Assembly: GCF_900129965.1 (NCBI RefSeq) | Contig: NZ_FQXM01000012.1 | Location: 1 to 64,000, forward strand | Reading direction: 5' to 3' | DNA: 64,000 nt | From: Clostridium grantii DSM 8605 | GTDB taxonomy: Bacteria; Bacillota; Clostridia; Clostridiales; Clostridiaceae | Shown here: one piece after another, positions 52,132-62,544 of the stretch | Layout of the letters: the number at the start of each line of letters is the position of its first letter | Position numbering within the stretch: position 1 is the stretch's first letter | Position numbers and translations under genes: made by a program | Notes under the pieces: generated by a model | Databases searched by the model: none | What the model saw: the letters and a program-made list of their open reading frames with translations, nothing else | What the model was told of the DNA's origin: nothing

Positions 52132-52665
52132 ATGAAAGAATTATTGAAAAAATATAGATTATTTATAATTATGTTGTCTGTTATATTTGTTTTAACCTTA
52201 GTTAATTTTGAAATTGGCAGTAAAGCTGTCAGTACTTCTATTTTAAGTTTTAAACAAATGGCATTAGTTATTCCCCCGATATTTATATTAATAGGGCTTT
52301 TGGATGTATGGGTTCCAAGAGAAATAATGATAAAATATATGGGTGAAGGATCAGGAATCAAAGGAATTATCCTAGCTTTTATAATTGGGTCGGCTGCTGC
52401 AGGACCTTTATATGGCGCCTTTCCAATAGCTGCAATTTTTATGAAAAAAGGTGTTAAATTTATTAATGTATTAATATTTATAGGTGCTTGGTCAACAACT
52501 AAAATACCAATGTTTTTGTTCGAAGTGTCTTCTATGGGAAGTAAATTTGCATTCACCAGACTTGCAGTTGATATTATTGGAATTATTATAATGGCTTATA
52601 CTCTTCAATCCCTTGTTTCTAAAGATAAGGTAAAAGAAATCTATAGTAAGTCTCAAGAATTATAA
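52132..52665 (+). CDS. Split permease, second half (YraQ/SO_0444-like)
   Basis: The 177-residue protein has five membrane helices and the mirrored signature IGSAAAGPLYGAFPIAAIFM, plus WVPREIMIKYMGEGSG. Together with the previous gene it equals a full-length DUF318 permease. Substrate unknown. Confidence 0.82.
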   Translation: MKELLKKYRLFIIMLSVIFVLTLVNFEIGSKAVSTSILSFKQMALVIPPIFILIGLLDVWVPREIMIKYMGEGSGIKGIILAFIIGSAAAGPLYGAFPIAAIFMKKGVKFINVLIFIGAWSTTKIPMFLFEVSSMGSKFAFTRLAVDIIGIIIMAYTLQSLVSKDKVKEIYSKSQEL

Positions 52666-52876
52666 TGAAGTTTAAATTTTCGTTCATCATTATTCCTGTT
52701 GTAAAAGCACAAGAACAGAGGTATAATAAATTTCTACAAAGCAGAAACTGAAAAAGATTCAGTTGTTTTTATAAATAAATTAGAAATAAATAAGAAATTA
52801 ACAAAAATCATAGAAAATCTATGGTTTTTGTTTTATCAAGAAATAGTACAGAAGAAAAGAAAGGAAGGCGTATTTG

Positions 52877-54349
52877 ATGACAGATAGAAAAAAAATAATA
52901 GAAAAATCATGGAATTTTGATAATAGCTATGCTGGCCTACCCAAACTATTTTTTACTAGTTTGGAACCAACTCCTGTATCCTCTCCAGAGTTGGTTATTT
53001 TTAATGAATCACTAGCAATATCCTTAGGGCTAAATCCTCAAGAATTAAAAAGCAATAATGGGTTAGCTATATTTGCTGGTAACCAAATTCCTCAAGGAGC
53101 CATGCCTCTTGCACAAGCATATGCTGGTCATCAATTTGGATATTTTAATATGTTAGGAGATGGTAGGGCTGTATTACTTGGAGAACAAATCACTCCCACA
53201 GAACAGCGGTTTGATATTCAACTTAAAGGTTCCGGAAGAACACCTTATTCTCGTGGAGGAGATGGCAGAGCAGTGCTTGGACCAATGTTACGGGAATATA
53301 TAATAAGCGAAGCAATGTATGGACTTGGAATTCCTACTACTCGAAGCTTAGCAGTAGTGACAACTGGTGAATCTGTAATAAGAGAAAGAATAGAACAGGG
53401 TGCAATCCTAACTCGTGTGGCTTCTAGTCATTTGCGTGTAGGTACATTTCAGTACGTTTCAAAATGGGGCACTGTTGAAGAACTAAAAACCCTTGCAGAT
53501 TATTCATTGCAAAGACATTTTCCTAATGCTGTGGCAAATGAGAACCCTTATCTTTTCCTACTTCAACAAGTAATTAAAAGTCAGGCCATGCTTATTGCCA
53601 AGTGGCAACTAGTTGGTTTTATTCATGGAGTTATGAACACAGATAATATGACTATTAGTGGGGAAACTATTGATTATGGTCCTTGTGCTTTTATGAATGA
53701 GTATAAGCTTTCTACAGTATTTAGTTCCATTGATACTCATGGACGATATACTTATGGAAATCAGCCTAGTATTGGCACTTGGAATCTAGCAAGATTCGCT
53801 GAAACTTTATTGCCACTGTTACATGAGGATGAAAATCAAGCGGTGGAACTAGCAAGAAAGGAAATTTCAAATTTCACGCACTTGTGCCATTTAAATTGGA
53901 AAGCAGGAATGCGAGCAAAACTAGGAATATTCAATGAAGAAATTCAGGATGAGACCCTTATTGAAGACCTTCTAACTATGATGGAAAAATATAATGCTGA
54001 TTATACCAATACTTTTGTTGCATTAACCTTTGATAATTGTAGGAATGAAAAGATATTTGAAACTAAGGAATTCGCTCAGTGGTATGAATTATGGCAATCA
54101 AGACTTAAAAGGCAACAAGAATCAAAAGAATTATGTCATGAATTGATGAAGAATTCTAATCCAGCAATAATTCCTAGAAACCACAGAGTAGAAGAAGCAC
54201 TAAAGGCAGCAAATCAAGGAGATTATAATGTGATGCAAGAACTTCTTCATGTTCTTTCCACTCCTTATAAACACAATAATGAAAAAGCTAAATATTCAAC
54301 ACTTCCTGCTCCATCAAATTCTCCTTACAGAACTTTTTGTGGCACTTAA
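52877..54349 (+). CDS. selO: SelO protein AMPylase (YdiU)
   Basis: The 490-residue pseudokinase has SelO landmarks: front PKLFFTSLEPTPVSSPEL, QAYAGHQFGYFNMLGDGRA, IQLKGSGRTPYSRGGDGRA, HGVMNTDNMTISGETIDYGP and the end FCGT. In eukaryotes the last residues contain selenocysteine; here the end is CGT. SelO transfers AMP to redox proteins. ATG 52877 follows AAGGAAGG. Confidence 0.92.
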   Translation: MTDRKKIIEKSWNFDNSYAGLPKLFFTSLEPTPVSSPELVIFNESLAISLGLNPQELKSNNGLAIFAGNQIPQGAMPLAQAYAGHQFGYFNMLGDGRAVLLGEQITPTEQRFDIQLKGSGRTPYSRGGDGRAVLGPMLREYIISEAMYGLGIPTTRSLAVVTTGESVIRERIEQGAILTRVASSHLRVGTFQYVSKWGTVEELKTLADYSLQRHFPNAVANENPYLFLLQQVIKSQAMLIAKWQLVGFIHGVMNTDNMTISGETIDYGPCAFMNEYKLSTVFSSIDTHGRYTYGNQPSIGTWNLARFAETLLPLLHEDENQAVELARKEISNFTHLCHLNWKAGMRAKLGIFNEEIQDETLIEDLLTMMEKYNADYTNTFVALTFDNCRNEKIFETKEFAQWYELWQSRLKRQQESKELCHELMKNSNPAIIPRNHRVEEALKAANQGDYNVMQELLHVLSTPYKHNNEKAKYSTLPAPSNSPYRTFCGT

Positions 54350-54374
54350 AACTTTTAAAATAATGCAAAAATTA

Positions 54375-54424
54375 AAGATGGTACTGAGATTGACATGATA
54401 GTCACCCAATCCATCTTTTTACTT
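54375..54424 (+). terminator. Probable terminator after selO
   Basis: AAAGATGG and CCATCTTT close a 30-base loop with an inner ACT/AGT pair, followed by TTTACTTT. Could also serve the converging gene. Confidence 0.55.
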
Positions 54425-54454
54425 TAATTAAATCTCTTTATTAGGTTTCATAAA

Positions 54455-55813
54455 TTAAATCAAATGGTCTAATCCATTAACTGTAGTGTGTTCATCTTCA
54501 TTAATAGGAATAACTATGTATTTCTGTCCGTCAATTATTTGAGATTTTATTTGAGGTATTTTTTCAGGCTTTACTTGAAGTACAACATCATATTTAGTAG
54601 TAGAATTGTTGTCTTCTGAATCAATTCCCAGATCAGTTTCTGAATCAGTTTCTAAAATCTCATTATCCTCAATAATTTCTGTTGTGAAATTATTTTCTTT
54701 ATCTACAGCCGTTTCTTTATCTACAGCCGTTTCTTGTTTTACTTGCTCAAGCCTAGTTTCAAGTATTTCTACTTGTTTCTGAAGATGCTCTTCCTTTTTT
54801 CTTTGAGCATTTGCTTTAAGTGCTTTTGAATCAATTAAATTTTCTGCTAAGGGAAGATCATCACCGAAGTTGTCTATATATGACTTTTCAATTTGAGTAG
54901 TAATTTCTTCTGAAACTCCACTTTCTATTAATAGGTTTTGTATATCCTTCTTTGTTAAACTGACAGGTTCACTGTCTGCATCATCATCATATATAGCATT
55001 ATATTCATCTATCATAGTATTTAGGTTGTCTTGTATTTCCATAAAAACTTTATCCGCTTTCTTTTCATCACTACTAAAAGAGTCTTTTATAATTGATTGA
55101 AAGGTTTCCTTTTGTATAGTAGCAGTTTGCTTTGAATAACAACCTAAAGTATTTTCCATTAATTCAGGATGGGTATCCTTTGCATTTTTTGTGTAATACA
55201 TAATGGAGTTAACATCTGAACTACGATCAACAAAAGCTGGAAACACGAAGCCATTAGTAGGGGCTTCCACTACCCAATCTCTAATACGTGCTTTTATTTT
55301 ATTTTCTTTTTCAAAGTATCTAAGACCAGGGTCTGAAAGAGAAACAGGGCATATCGCACATAACACATATTCATATACTTCTTCTGATTCATCTATTTTT
55401 ACATTATCTTTGGTTTTAGTCATAACATCATAAGCATCATGAAAAACAAGTATTAAAAAATTACCGGTATAATCATAATTATCTATAATGGAATCATAGA
55501 AATTATCAAGAATCGAATCATCTTTTAATTGACTATTTTTAAGCTGCATAAGAGAAATTTGTTTTTCATTTATATGCTCTTCATTAATTGGAAAGTTAAG
55601 TTCTAAAATATTATTTCCAACAGTTCCAGATAATACTTTTTTAGCGATTTCTAAATATTTAAAGTATTCATCTTCCTCCAAATTCAAGAAAAATTCTCTG
55701 AATTTTAAGATAATATGTTTCTCTCCATTAACGTAGCAGCCACACATTTTAGTAAAAGTGCAATGATCTTTTTTAAAACGTCTTTTTAACTCAAGTATAT
55801 CTTTTTTTCTCAT
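54455..55813 (-). CDS. DUF4317-family protein
   Basis: The 452-residue protein begins MRKKDILELKRRFKKDHCTF and has the DUF4317 pattern (CGCYVNGEKHIILKFREFFL, then ENTLGCYSKQTATIQKETF). It is acidic, cytoplasmic, with a coiled-coil (about residues 325-360). The linker after it holds a small in-frame duplication (TAVDKE twice, 54694-54734). Function unknown. It converges with selO. Confidence 0.85.
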   Translation of the reverse strand: MRKKDILELKRRFKKDHCTFTKMCGCYVNGEKHIILKFREFFLNLEEDEYFKYLEIAKKVLSGTVGNNILELNFPINEEHINEKQISLMQLKNSQLKDDSILDNFYDSIIDNYDYTGNFLILVFHDAYDVMTKTKDNVKIDESEEVYEYVLCAICPVSLSDPGLRYFEKENKIKARIRDWVVEAPTNGFVFPAFVDRSSDVNSIMYYTKNAKDTHPELMENTLGCYSKQTATIQKETFQSIIKDSFSSDEKKADKVFMEIQDNLNTMIDEYNAIYDDDADSEPVSLTKKDIQNLLIESGVSEEITTQIEKSYIDNFGDDLPLAENLIDSKALKANAQRKKEEHLQKQVEILETRLEQVKQETAVDKETAVDKENNFTTEIIEDNEILETDSETDLGIDSEDNNSTTKYDVVLQVKPEKIPQIKSQIIDGQKYIVIPINEDEHTTVNGLDHLI

Positions 55814-55977
55814 ATCTAAACTCCTTAATCTTGTATTTTTTATTTGTAAGTATTAATTAATATAGTATCTCTATTAATTATAGTATTTTTCCTACATTAA
55901 TTAAAGAATTTATTAGGTGAACTCAAAATATATAATTTATGATATAATTTAAGAAAATCAAAAAATGTGGGGTGTAC

Positions 55978-56790
55978 ATGGTGAGTAAACTTAGAATTGG
56001 ACTAGGACAAATCAATACTAGAAAAGATGTAAAAGAAAATTTTAGAATGATTGAAAAGATCCTAAAGGATTGTACAGAGCAAAAGGCTCAATTAGTGGTT
56101 TTCCCAGAATGCTCCACCTATTTATCTCAAGAAGGTGCTATAGAAAACGCTCAAAGTTTAAATGGCACTATTATAAACCAATTTAAAACATTAGCCAAAA
56201 AGTACAATGTTTATATTCATAATGGTAGTTATATAGAAAAAGTAGAGGAAAGTAATAAAGTTTTTAATACTTCAGTACTTATTAATCCAAAAGGAGAAAT
56301 TGAAGCAACTTATAGAAAAATACATTTATATGATGTAGAACTTGGTGAAAATTTAATATATAAAGAATCAAAAATATTTAACAGAGGAGATTCAATTGTT
56401 AATTTTAGTAATGAATTGGGCGATTTTGGCATGACAATTTGTTATGATTTAAGATTCCCTGAATTATTCAGAAAACTCACATTAAACGGTGCTAAGTTGA
56501 TTTTTGTTCCTGCTGCATTTACGTTATATACAGGGAAAGATCACTGGGAGCCATTACTCAGAGCAAGAGCAATTGAAAACCAAGTTTATATTGTTGCAGT
56601 AGGACAAATTGGAGAAAGACCTGATAATAAAATATCTTTTGGAAACAGCATGATAATAGATCCTTGGGGAACAGTAATTGCTAAAGCATCTGAACGCGTA
56701 ACTTCGGTTGTTGCAGATATAGATTGGGATTACCTTGAATATGTAAGAAAAGTATTGCCTAGTTTAAGCAATAGAGTCGATATTAAGTGA
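55978..56790 (+). CDS. Carbon-nitrogen hydrolase (nitrilase superfamily)
   Basis: The 270-residue enzyme has the E-K-C triad: glutamate in VVFPECSTYL, lysine in YRKIHLYDV, cysteine in GMTICYDLRFPELFR. It is Nit1/Nit2-like and may repair deaminated glutathione or act as an omega-amidase. The start ATG 55978 follows GTGGGG. Confidence 0.9.
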   Translation: MVSKLRIGLGQINTRKDVKENFRMIEKILKDCTEQKAQLVVFPECSTYLSQEGAIENAQSLNGTIINQFKTLAKKYNVYIHNGSYIEKVEESNKVFNTSVLINPKGEIEATYRKIHLYDVELGENLIYKESKIFNRGDSIVNFSNELGDFGMTICYDLRFPELFRKLTLNGAKLIFVPAAFTLYTGKDHWEPLLRARAIENQVYIVAVGQIGERPDNKISFGNSMIIDPWGTVIAKASERVTSVVADIDWDYLEYVRKVLPSLSNRVDIK

Positions 56791-56844
56791 GATTAAATAG
56801 GATTTAAATAATAATTTATAATTAAATTATGAGGTGGTTCAGTA

Positions 56845-57819
56845 ATGGATGATAATAATGAAGCTAAAAGCATTAACAAATCAATGAAGAAAGATTTCAA
56901 TAAGCTTGGATTAGCTCTAGTGATGTATACAATAATTCTCAATGTAGTAGTTCTTATAGGGGTTGTGGTTGCAATGATAATACAAGCCATTAAAAATCCC
57001 AATATGTCTGAGGTACAAGCAATGCAAATACTTGATGATGCTAGTTTCACTGGAACTCTGAGTATTATTGCAGTTATTATTGCATTTATTCCAATTTTGA
57101 TTTATAGGAAAAAGAAATTTTTTCAATACGATTTAAAGGTAGTAAATAAAAAATTCACCTTGAAAACTATACTTATAGCTTTTATTATTTTATTTTCAAT
57201 AAACGGTACAATGGGAGTATTGGCGGAAGTATTAGAATTCCTACTTAATACAGTTGGACTAACAGCTAGTAGTTCTTTGGAGGCATTAGAAGCATTAAAT
57301 CAACCGGCAATATCACTATTTCTTTATACATGTTTAATAGGACCAATATTCGAAGAATTTGTTTATAGAGGAGTAGTTCTTAGAAATCTTGAAAAGTACG
57401 GGAAATGGTTTGCTATTTTGGTTTCATCAATATTATTTGGCTTGATGCATGGCAACTTTTATCAAATATTTATGGCAATAGGTGTTGGAATTGTATTAGG
57501 CTATGTAGCTACAGAATACTCTATTAAAATGTCTATTATATTACATATATTCAATAATACTATTGTGCAATTGATGTCAGAAGTTAATTCTTATGTAGGT
57601 GAAAATGTTGGTACTATAATCGATTATGGCATTACAATTATTTGTATAATCATTGTGATAAGTATATTTATTCGTTATAAAGATACTATTAAGCAATGGG
57701 TAGAAAATAATAGAATTGAAAAGAAAATAATAATAAGCTTTTTTACTACAATCACAATAATTATTAAAATAGGTTTTGATTTATTTATGGTAGCACAAGG
57801 TATTACAAGACTTCGATAA
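56845..57819 (+). CDS. CPBP-family intramembrane metalloprotease
   Basis: The 324-residue membrane protein has eight helices and the three CPBP motifs: IFEEFVYRGVVLRNL (EExxxR), LFGLMHGN and LHIFNNT. Such proteases process prenylated or bacteriocin-type peptides or give immunity. It is intact, unlike the copy at 29504. Ribosome site GAGGTGG. Confidence 0.9.
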   Translation: MDDNNEAKSINKSMKKDFNKLGLALVMYTIILNVVVLIGVVVAMIIQAIKNPNMSEVQAMQILDDASFTGTLSIIAVIIAFIPILIYRKKKFFQYDLKVVNKKFTLKTILIAFIILFSINGTMGVLAEVLEFLLNTVGLTASSSLEALEALNQPAISLFLYTCLIGPIFEEFVYRGVVLRNLEKYGKWFAILVSSILFGLMHGNFYQIFMAIGVGIVLGYVATEYSIKMSIILHIFNNTIVQLMSEVNSYVGENVGTIIDYGITIICIIIVISIFIRYKDTIKQWVENNRIEKKIIISFFTTITIIIKIGFDLFMVAQGITRLR

Positions 57820-58428
57820 GCTAAAGACAAGAATTGTCTGCAGAAATATGGGATGACGAAATATTTAATATTCAAGCAAGATATAAAAAGGGTATATTTT
57901 TAAATGACATTCCCATTAAACTACAACTTTAAAGAAAGAAGAGGCAATCATGAATGGGGTTCAAATTAACGATGTTATGGATAGACTTTTTGTGTAGTAT
58001 AAGAGTTATGGTTAAAAAATTGAGTTTGATATGAAAATTTAACTAACCAGTAAAACTAGTAAGTTGAATATAAGAGTAAAGTAAAGAAGAGACATATTGG
58101 CTCTTCTTTACTTATATATATGATGTAAATAACAACTTAGAAAAAGTTGAGAATTATGATTGCTATACAATGACTTATTCTTACATGGAAACACTATCTC
58201 TATTAGGGATGATGCAGGAAATGATCAGTATTACAAATATAATAATGAAGGTTTCAAAAATAATAAATTAAGTAACCAATCAAAACTACAAAGAGCAATC
58301 ATTAATTATGAATAAGAGTAATGAATTAAGTAGAGATTTTTATCAGCAAATAATAAACTTACACATTATTCGCTTATGTAAAGACTTCTAATATTTCTAG
58401 TATCAAATTAGTATAGTATTGACAGAAA
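57820..58428. other. Gene-free region before the recombinases
   Basis: Only scattered frame fragments are present. AAAGTAAAGAAGAG (58078) pairs with CTCTTCTTTACTT (58101), a clear hairpin. The end (about 58428-58475) reads ETVLYSFMDVLPAPS plus stop in another frame, like the tail of a gene that usually precedes clostridial serine recombinase sets. Confidence 0.4.
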
Positions 58429-59655
58429 ATGAAACAGTATTGTATAGCTTTATGGATGTATTACCTGCGCCAAGTTAGGATTATAAAACCAACACAAAAG
58501 GTTCAAAAATCAAAGAAAAAAGTTTGTGCTTATGCCAGAGTATCTACTGGCACAGAAAAGCAGGGCGAGTCTTTAGAAAACCAAATACAATATTATGAAA
58601 GCTTGATTAAAAACAATCCAGCATATGAGTTTGTAGGAGTATTTGCTGATAAAGGAATAACAGGAACTACTGAAGATAGACCAGAGTTTCAAAGAATGCT
58701 TAAACTTTGTAGGAAAGGAAAAATAGATTTAATCATAACAAAATCCATATCAAGACTGGCAAGAAACACTACTATAGTATTAGAAACTGTAAGGGAATTG
58801 AAAAATATAGGGATTGAAGTAAGATTTGAAAAAGAAAATATAAATACATTATCAGGGGACGGTGAGCTTATGCTTTCTGTCCTTTCTTCTTTTGCTCAGG
58901 AGGAAAGTAAGAATGTAAGTGACAATATTAAATGGAGAATTAAAAAAGAATTTGAAAGAGGAATCTATCATTTAAACACCAACAAATTTCTAGGATATGA
59001 TAAAGATGAATTTGGGACCCTTATTATAAATCAAGAAGAAGCTGAAATAGTCAAGAATATGTTTGAATGCTATGTAAGTGGAATGAGCTGCACTGAAATT
59101 GCAAGAAAGTTAACAAGTAAAGGAATAAAAACAGTAACAGGCCTTGATAAATGGAATGATGGAACTATTTACAATATGCTGAAGAATGAAAAATATAAAG
59201 GGGATGCGCTCCTTCAAAAAACCTACGTGCCAAACCATATAAGAAAAAAAGCTGTTGAGAATAAAGGTGAAGTGGACCAGTATTATTTAAAAGAAGACCA
59301 TCCACCCATTGTAACAGAAGAAATGTGGGAGGCGGTTCAAGAGAAAATGCTTGAAAATAAATACTCTAGAGGAATAACCAATGACCCTAAATACAATGAA
59401 AAATACCCATATAAGGGATTGTTGTTTTGTAGCAAATGTGGAGCACCGCTTAGGAGAAGAGTTTGGAATAGTAAAACACCCTTTAAAAAATATGTATGGC
59501 AATGCAGTAATTATGTTTATATAAAAACACGTACTTGTACAGGAACTAAGATAGATGAAAGAGATCTTGAGAAAGTTAATATAAATGGACCAACAATCAT
59601 AAAGGAGGAATTGAGGGATGGCAAGAAGTATTACAGTTATACCAGCAAGAACTAG
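58429..59655 (+). CDS. Large serine recombinase, first of two
   Basis: The 408-residue protein has a resolvase domain (CAYARVSTGTEKQGESL with catalytic serine about 39, then LARNTTIV), a recombinase domain (RKLTSKGIKTVTG, YNMLKNEKYKGDALLQKTY) and a zinc ribbon (CSKCGAPLRRR ... WQCSNY). The coiled-coil tail is short. The start is uncertain: the first 30 residues are atypical and the real start may be downstream. It overlaps the second recombinase by 38 bases. Confidence 0.87.
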   Translation: MKQYCIALWMYYLRQVRIIKPTQKVQKSKKKVCAYARVSTGTEKQGESLENQIQYYESLIKNNPAYEFVGVFADKGITGTTEDRPEFQRMLKLCRKGKIDLIITKSISRLARNTTIVLETVRELKNIGIEVRFEKENINTLSGDGELMLSVLSSFAQEESKNVSDNIKWRIKKEFERGIYHLNTNKFLGYDKDEFGTLIINQEEAEIVKNMFECYVSGMSCTEIARKLTSKGIKTVTGLDKWNDGTIYNMLKNEKYKGDALLQKTYVPNHIRKKAVENKGEVDQYYLKEDHPPIVTEEMWEAVQEKMLENKYSRGITNDPKYNEKYPYKGLLFCSKCGAPLRRRVWNSKTPFKKYVWQCSNYVYIKTRTCTGTKIDERDLEKVNINGPTIIKEELRDGKKYYSYTSKN

Positions 59656-61039
59656 TGGAACTAATCTAGCACATACCATAGAACCACAAAAAAAGAAAAT
59701 GGCAGCATATTGTAGAGTTTCAACAGACCAATTAGAACAGTTATCAAGTTATGAGGCTCAAGTTAATTATTACACTAACTATATAAATAGTAGTGAAGAA
59801 TATGAGTTTGCTGGAATCTTTGCAGATGAAGGCATTTCAGGTACAAACACAAAAAAGAGAGAACAGTTTAATAAAATGATTGAAGAGTGTAAAATTGGAA
59901 AGATAGATATGATAATAACTAAGTCCATATCAAGGTTTGCAAGAAACACATTGGATTGTTTAAATTTTGTAAGGCAGCTAAAAGAACTTGGAGTTGGCAT
60001 CATTTTTGAAAAAGAAAATATTAATACTTTAGATGCAAAAGGAGAAGTTTTACTTACCATACTAAGTTCATTGGCTCAAGATGAAAGTCGATCCATTTCA
60101 GAAAACTCTACCTGGGGAATACGTAGAAGATTTGAACAAGGCAAACTGCATATAAACCATAAAAAGTTTCTAGGCTATGATAAAGATGAAGAGGGTAACC
60201 TTATAATAAATGAAAAACAAGCAAAGATAGTAAGAAGAATTTTTAAAGATTACCTTGATGGAAAAGGTACAAATAGAATAGCAAAAGAATTTGAAGCAGA
60301 AGGTATTCCAAAGTGGGATGGTAATACTAATTGGTATGAAGGCAGCATAAGAAAAATGCTGCTTAATGAAAAATATAAAGGAGATGCTATTCTTCAAAAA
60401 ACATATACAGTAGATTTCCTTACTAAAAAAAGAACTAAAAATAATGGAGAAGTCCCTAAGTATTATGTAGAAGAAAGCCATCCAGCAATTATAGATAAAG
60501 ATATGTGGGAGGCAGTACAGCTTGAAATGGAGAGAAGAAAAGCTTTCACTGAAAGGTACGGAATTAGCAAAATAGATTATGCTACAATCACTAATCCTTT
60601 TGCTGGCAGAGTTATTTGCGGGAGTTGTGGAAGTGTTTTAGGCAGAAAGGTTTGGAATTCAACTGATGACAGATTTAGAAAAAAGGTGTGGGTATGTAGT
60701 AAAAAGTATGCTGTTAAAGGAAAAAAGGGCTGTGAGAGTAAACATACAGAAGATAAGGTTTTGTATCAAGCTTTTGTAAGTGCTTTTAATGCCATGGTTG
60801 AAAATAAGGATTATTTTATGGAGAAGTGGAAAGCAGTACTTGAGACTGATAATGTTTTAGTTAGATATAAAGCTAAACAGTTTATAAGAATTATGGAGAA
60901 GGCTAAAGAGATAAAAGAATTTGATGTTGATTTATTTTTTAAGATTATAGAGAAAATGACAGTGTTTGATGGTAAGAAGGTTATTGTAACTTTGCTTGAT
61001 GGAACTGAGATTGAATGTGGAATTATTAAAGCCAGTTAA
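59618..61039 (+). CDS. Large serine recombinase, second of two
   Basis: The 473-residue protein has a resolvase domain (AAYCRVSTDQLEQLSSYEAQ), recombinase domain (NRIAKEFEAEGIPKWDG, RKMLLNEKYKGDAILQKTYT), zinc ribbon (CGSCGSVLGRKVW ... CSKKYAVKGKKGCESK) and a carboxy-terminal tail (FFKIIEKMTVFDGKKV). ATG 59618 follows AAAGGAGG. Tandem serine recombinases move transposons and skin-like elements in clostridia; no cargo or attachment site is evident here. Confidence 0.9.
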   Translation: MARSITVIPARTSGTNLAHTIEPQKKKMAAYCRVSTDQLEQLSSYEAQVNYYTNYINSSEEYEFAGIFADEGISGTNTKKREQFNKMIEECKIGKIDMIITKSISRFARNTLDCLNFVRQLKELGVGIIFEKENINTLDAKGEVLLTILSSLAQDESRSISENSTWGIRRRFEQGKLHINHKKFLGYDKDEEGNLIINEKQAKIVRRIFKDYLDGKGTNRIAKEFEAEGIPKWDGNTNWYEGSIRKMLLNEKYKGDAILQKTYTVDFLTKKRTKNNGEVPKYYVEESHPAIIDKDMWEAVQLEMERRKAFTERYGISKIDYATITNPFAGRVICGSCGSVLGRKVWNSTDDRFRKKVWVCSKKYAVKGKKGCESKHTEDKVLYQAFVSAFNAMVENKDYFMEKWKAVLETDNVLVRYKAKQFIRIMEKAKEIKEFDVDLFFKIIEKMTVFDGKKVIVTLLDGTEIECGIIKAS

Positions 61040-61431
61040 AGAGATGCGTGAATTTCTTTGACTGGCTATTCGACATTTTTCACTGTGAATTGTAGGATGC
61101 TGACGAACGAAAAAGGTTGATATATATATATATATATATAATAGTAATATAAGGAAGAAATGCAATATTGGGGGGGGTACAACTTAATTTGCATATAAAA
61201 AACATAGGACAAGTTATTTGACTACTGAGAGGAGATGAGAAATTTTAAAGAAGAAGAGTTTTAAAAAGATAATACAAATGATAATTTAAAGATGGCATTA
61301 ATAACAAACAGAAGAGTTTAATTGTACTGTGCATATTTAAAACTATTTAAAACTATTTAAAACTGTAAAAGTACTAAGATTGAAATAATTGTTAATCAAT
61401 TAACTTAATAGTAATTTAGGGAGGATATAAA
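61040..61431. other. Gene-free stretch with simple repeats
   Basis: Holds a (TA)n run at 61120-61141 and three copies of ACTATTTAAA near 61340-61365, and a GGGGGGGG run near 61170. No gene or clear terminator. Ribosome site AGGGAGG of the next gene lies at its end. Confidence 0.5.
61120..61141. repeat. TA microsatellite
   Basis: About eleven TA units in a row; may vary in length between cells or assemblies. Confidence 0.7.
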
Positions 61432-62517
61432 ATGTTAAGAAAGTCAAAAGTAGCCTTATCAGTAATGATATGTTTATCATTGGTATCAGTCGCAGTAAAA
61501 GCTGAAATAATAAGTCCTAATAAAGTAATTAAGAATTCCATAGTAGCAAAATATTTAAATAAAGATGAAAAAGAGATTAATCATGATTTAAAACAATTGA
61601 ACAAAAAAGAACTTATAAACGAATTCAATTCTATTGCAGCCACGGTAGGAACAACTAATTCTATTGATGTACTTATTCCTTTTGCAAGCGTGGTCTTTGA
61701 AAGAAAAAATGAATTTGAAGATTCAGAGATTATTGAAATTATTAAAGATGATACAAATTCTATACCAACTCAAGAATTGATGGTTGATTTATATTGTGTA
61801 AAAAATGAAAATAAATCGAGTAAAAACAATCTCAAAAAGCTTCTTGAAGAAAATATTAGAAATGAAGTTAAAAGTAAAATAGTTATTGATTCAGAATTTA
61901 CAAAAAATGACGTTCTTGTATTAAAGAATTTAATTGAAGAAGATGATGGAATTTTAGCTTTTCATAGTTTGAAGAAGTTAAGTAAAACTGATGTAAAAGA
62001 GTCCTATGAAGTTTCAGAAAAAATTCTTGCAAATTATAAATCTCAATCAAAGTATAAAGTATCTGCAGCACAAAAAGCTACTGTTCAATATTTAAAAGAT
62101 AAAAAATCAACAAATAAGGACATAAAAAATAAATTTATAAGTAGCTGTGTAGAAATTTACAATACAACGGATGATAGCGTATTAAAAGATTCTTCGATTT
62201 TTGCTCTTTCGGATTTAATGGATAAAGAAGCGGTAATTGAAATTATTAATAACGAGTCAGTTGACGAAGAGTTAAAAATGTTTGCAATAGATCAAAATTT
62301 TATGACATTAAATGAGATTTTATTAAATAATCCTACTGAAACTGATATTGAAACTGTCATAGAAGCTATGGAAATTATGCCTATTAAAGATCTGGTTGAA
62401 TCATTGGAAAAAGCGAAAAAATATATTAGCAATAGTGAATTACTAAAAAGATGTAATGATGAACTTAAAATTATGAAGTTGAATGGGAGCAAAGGAAATT
62501 TAAAATGGCTAGATTAA
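61432..62517 (+). CDS. Secreted helical-repeat protein
   Basis: The 361-residue protein has a signal peptide (SKVALSVMICLSLVSVAVKA) and a body of alpha-helical pairs (for example DDGILAFHSLKKLSKTDVKE, SSIFALSDLMDKEAVIEII), consistent with HEAT-like repeats. It is charged, with no cysteine motif. The hydrolase-like secreted gene follows after 27 bases, so they may act together. Confidence 0.7.
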   Translation: MLRKSKVALSVMICLSLVSVAVKAEIISPNKVIKNSIVAKYLNKDEKEINHDLKQLNKKELINEFNSIAATVGTTNSIDVLIPFASVVFERKNEFEDSEIIEIIKDDTNSIPTQELMVDLYCVKNENKSSKNNLKKLLEENIRNEVKSKIVIDSEFTKNDVLVLKNLIEEDDGILAFHSLKKLSKTDVKESYEVSEKILANYKSQSKYKVSAAQKATVQYLKDKKSTNKDIKNKFISSCVEIYNTTDDSVLKDSSIFALSDLMDKEAVIEIINNESVDEELKMFAIDQNFMTLNEILLNNPTETDIETVIEAMEIMPIKDLVESLEKAKKYISNSELLKRCNDELKIMKLNGSKGNLKWLD

Positions 62518-62544
62518 AATAATGAATAATTGAGGTGAAAAAGC

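Noticed and set aside
61336..61370. CRISPR-like short repeats (ACTATTTAAA x3)
   Set aside because: Repeats are contiguous with no spacers and no cas genes; simple tandem repeat.
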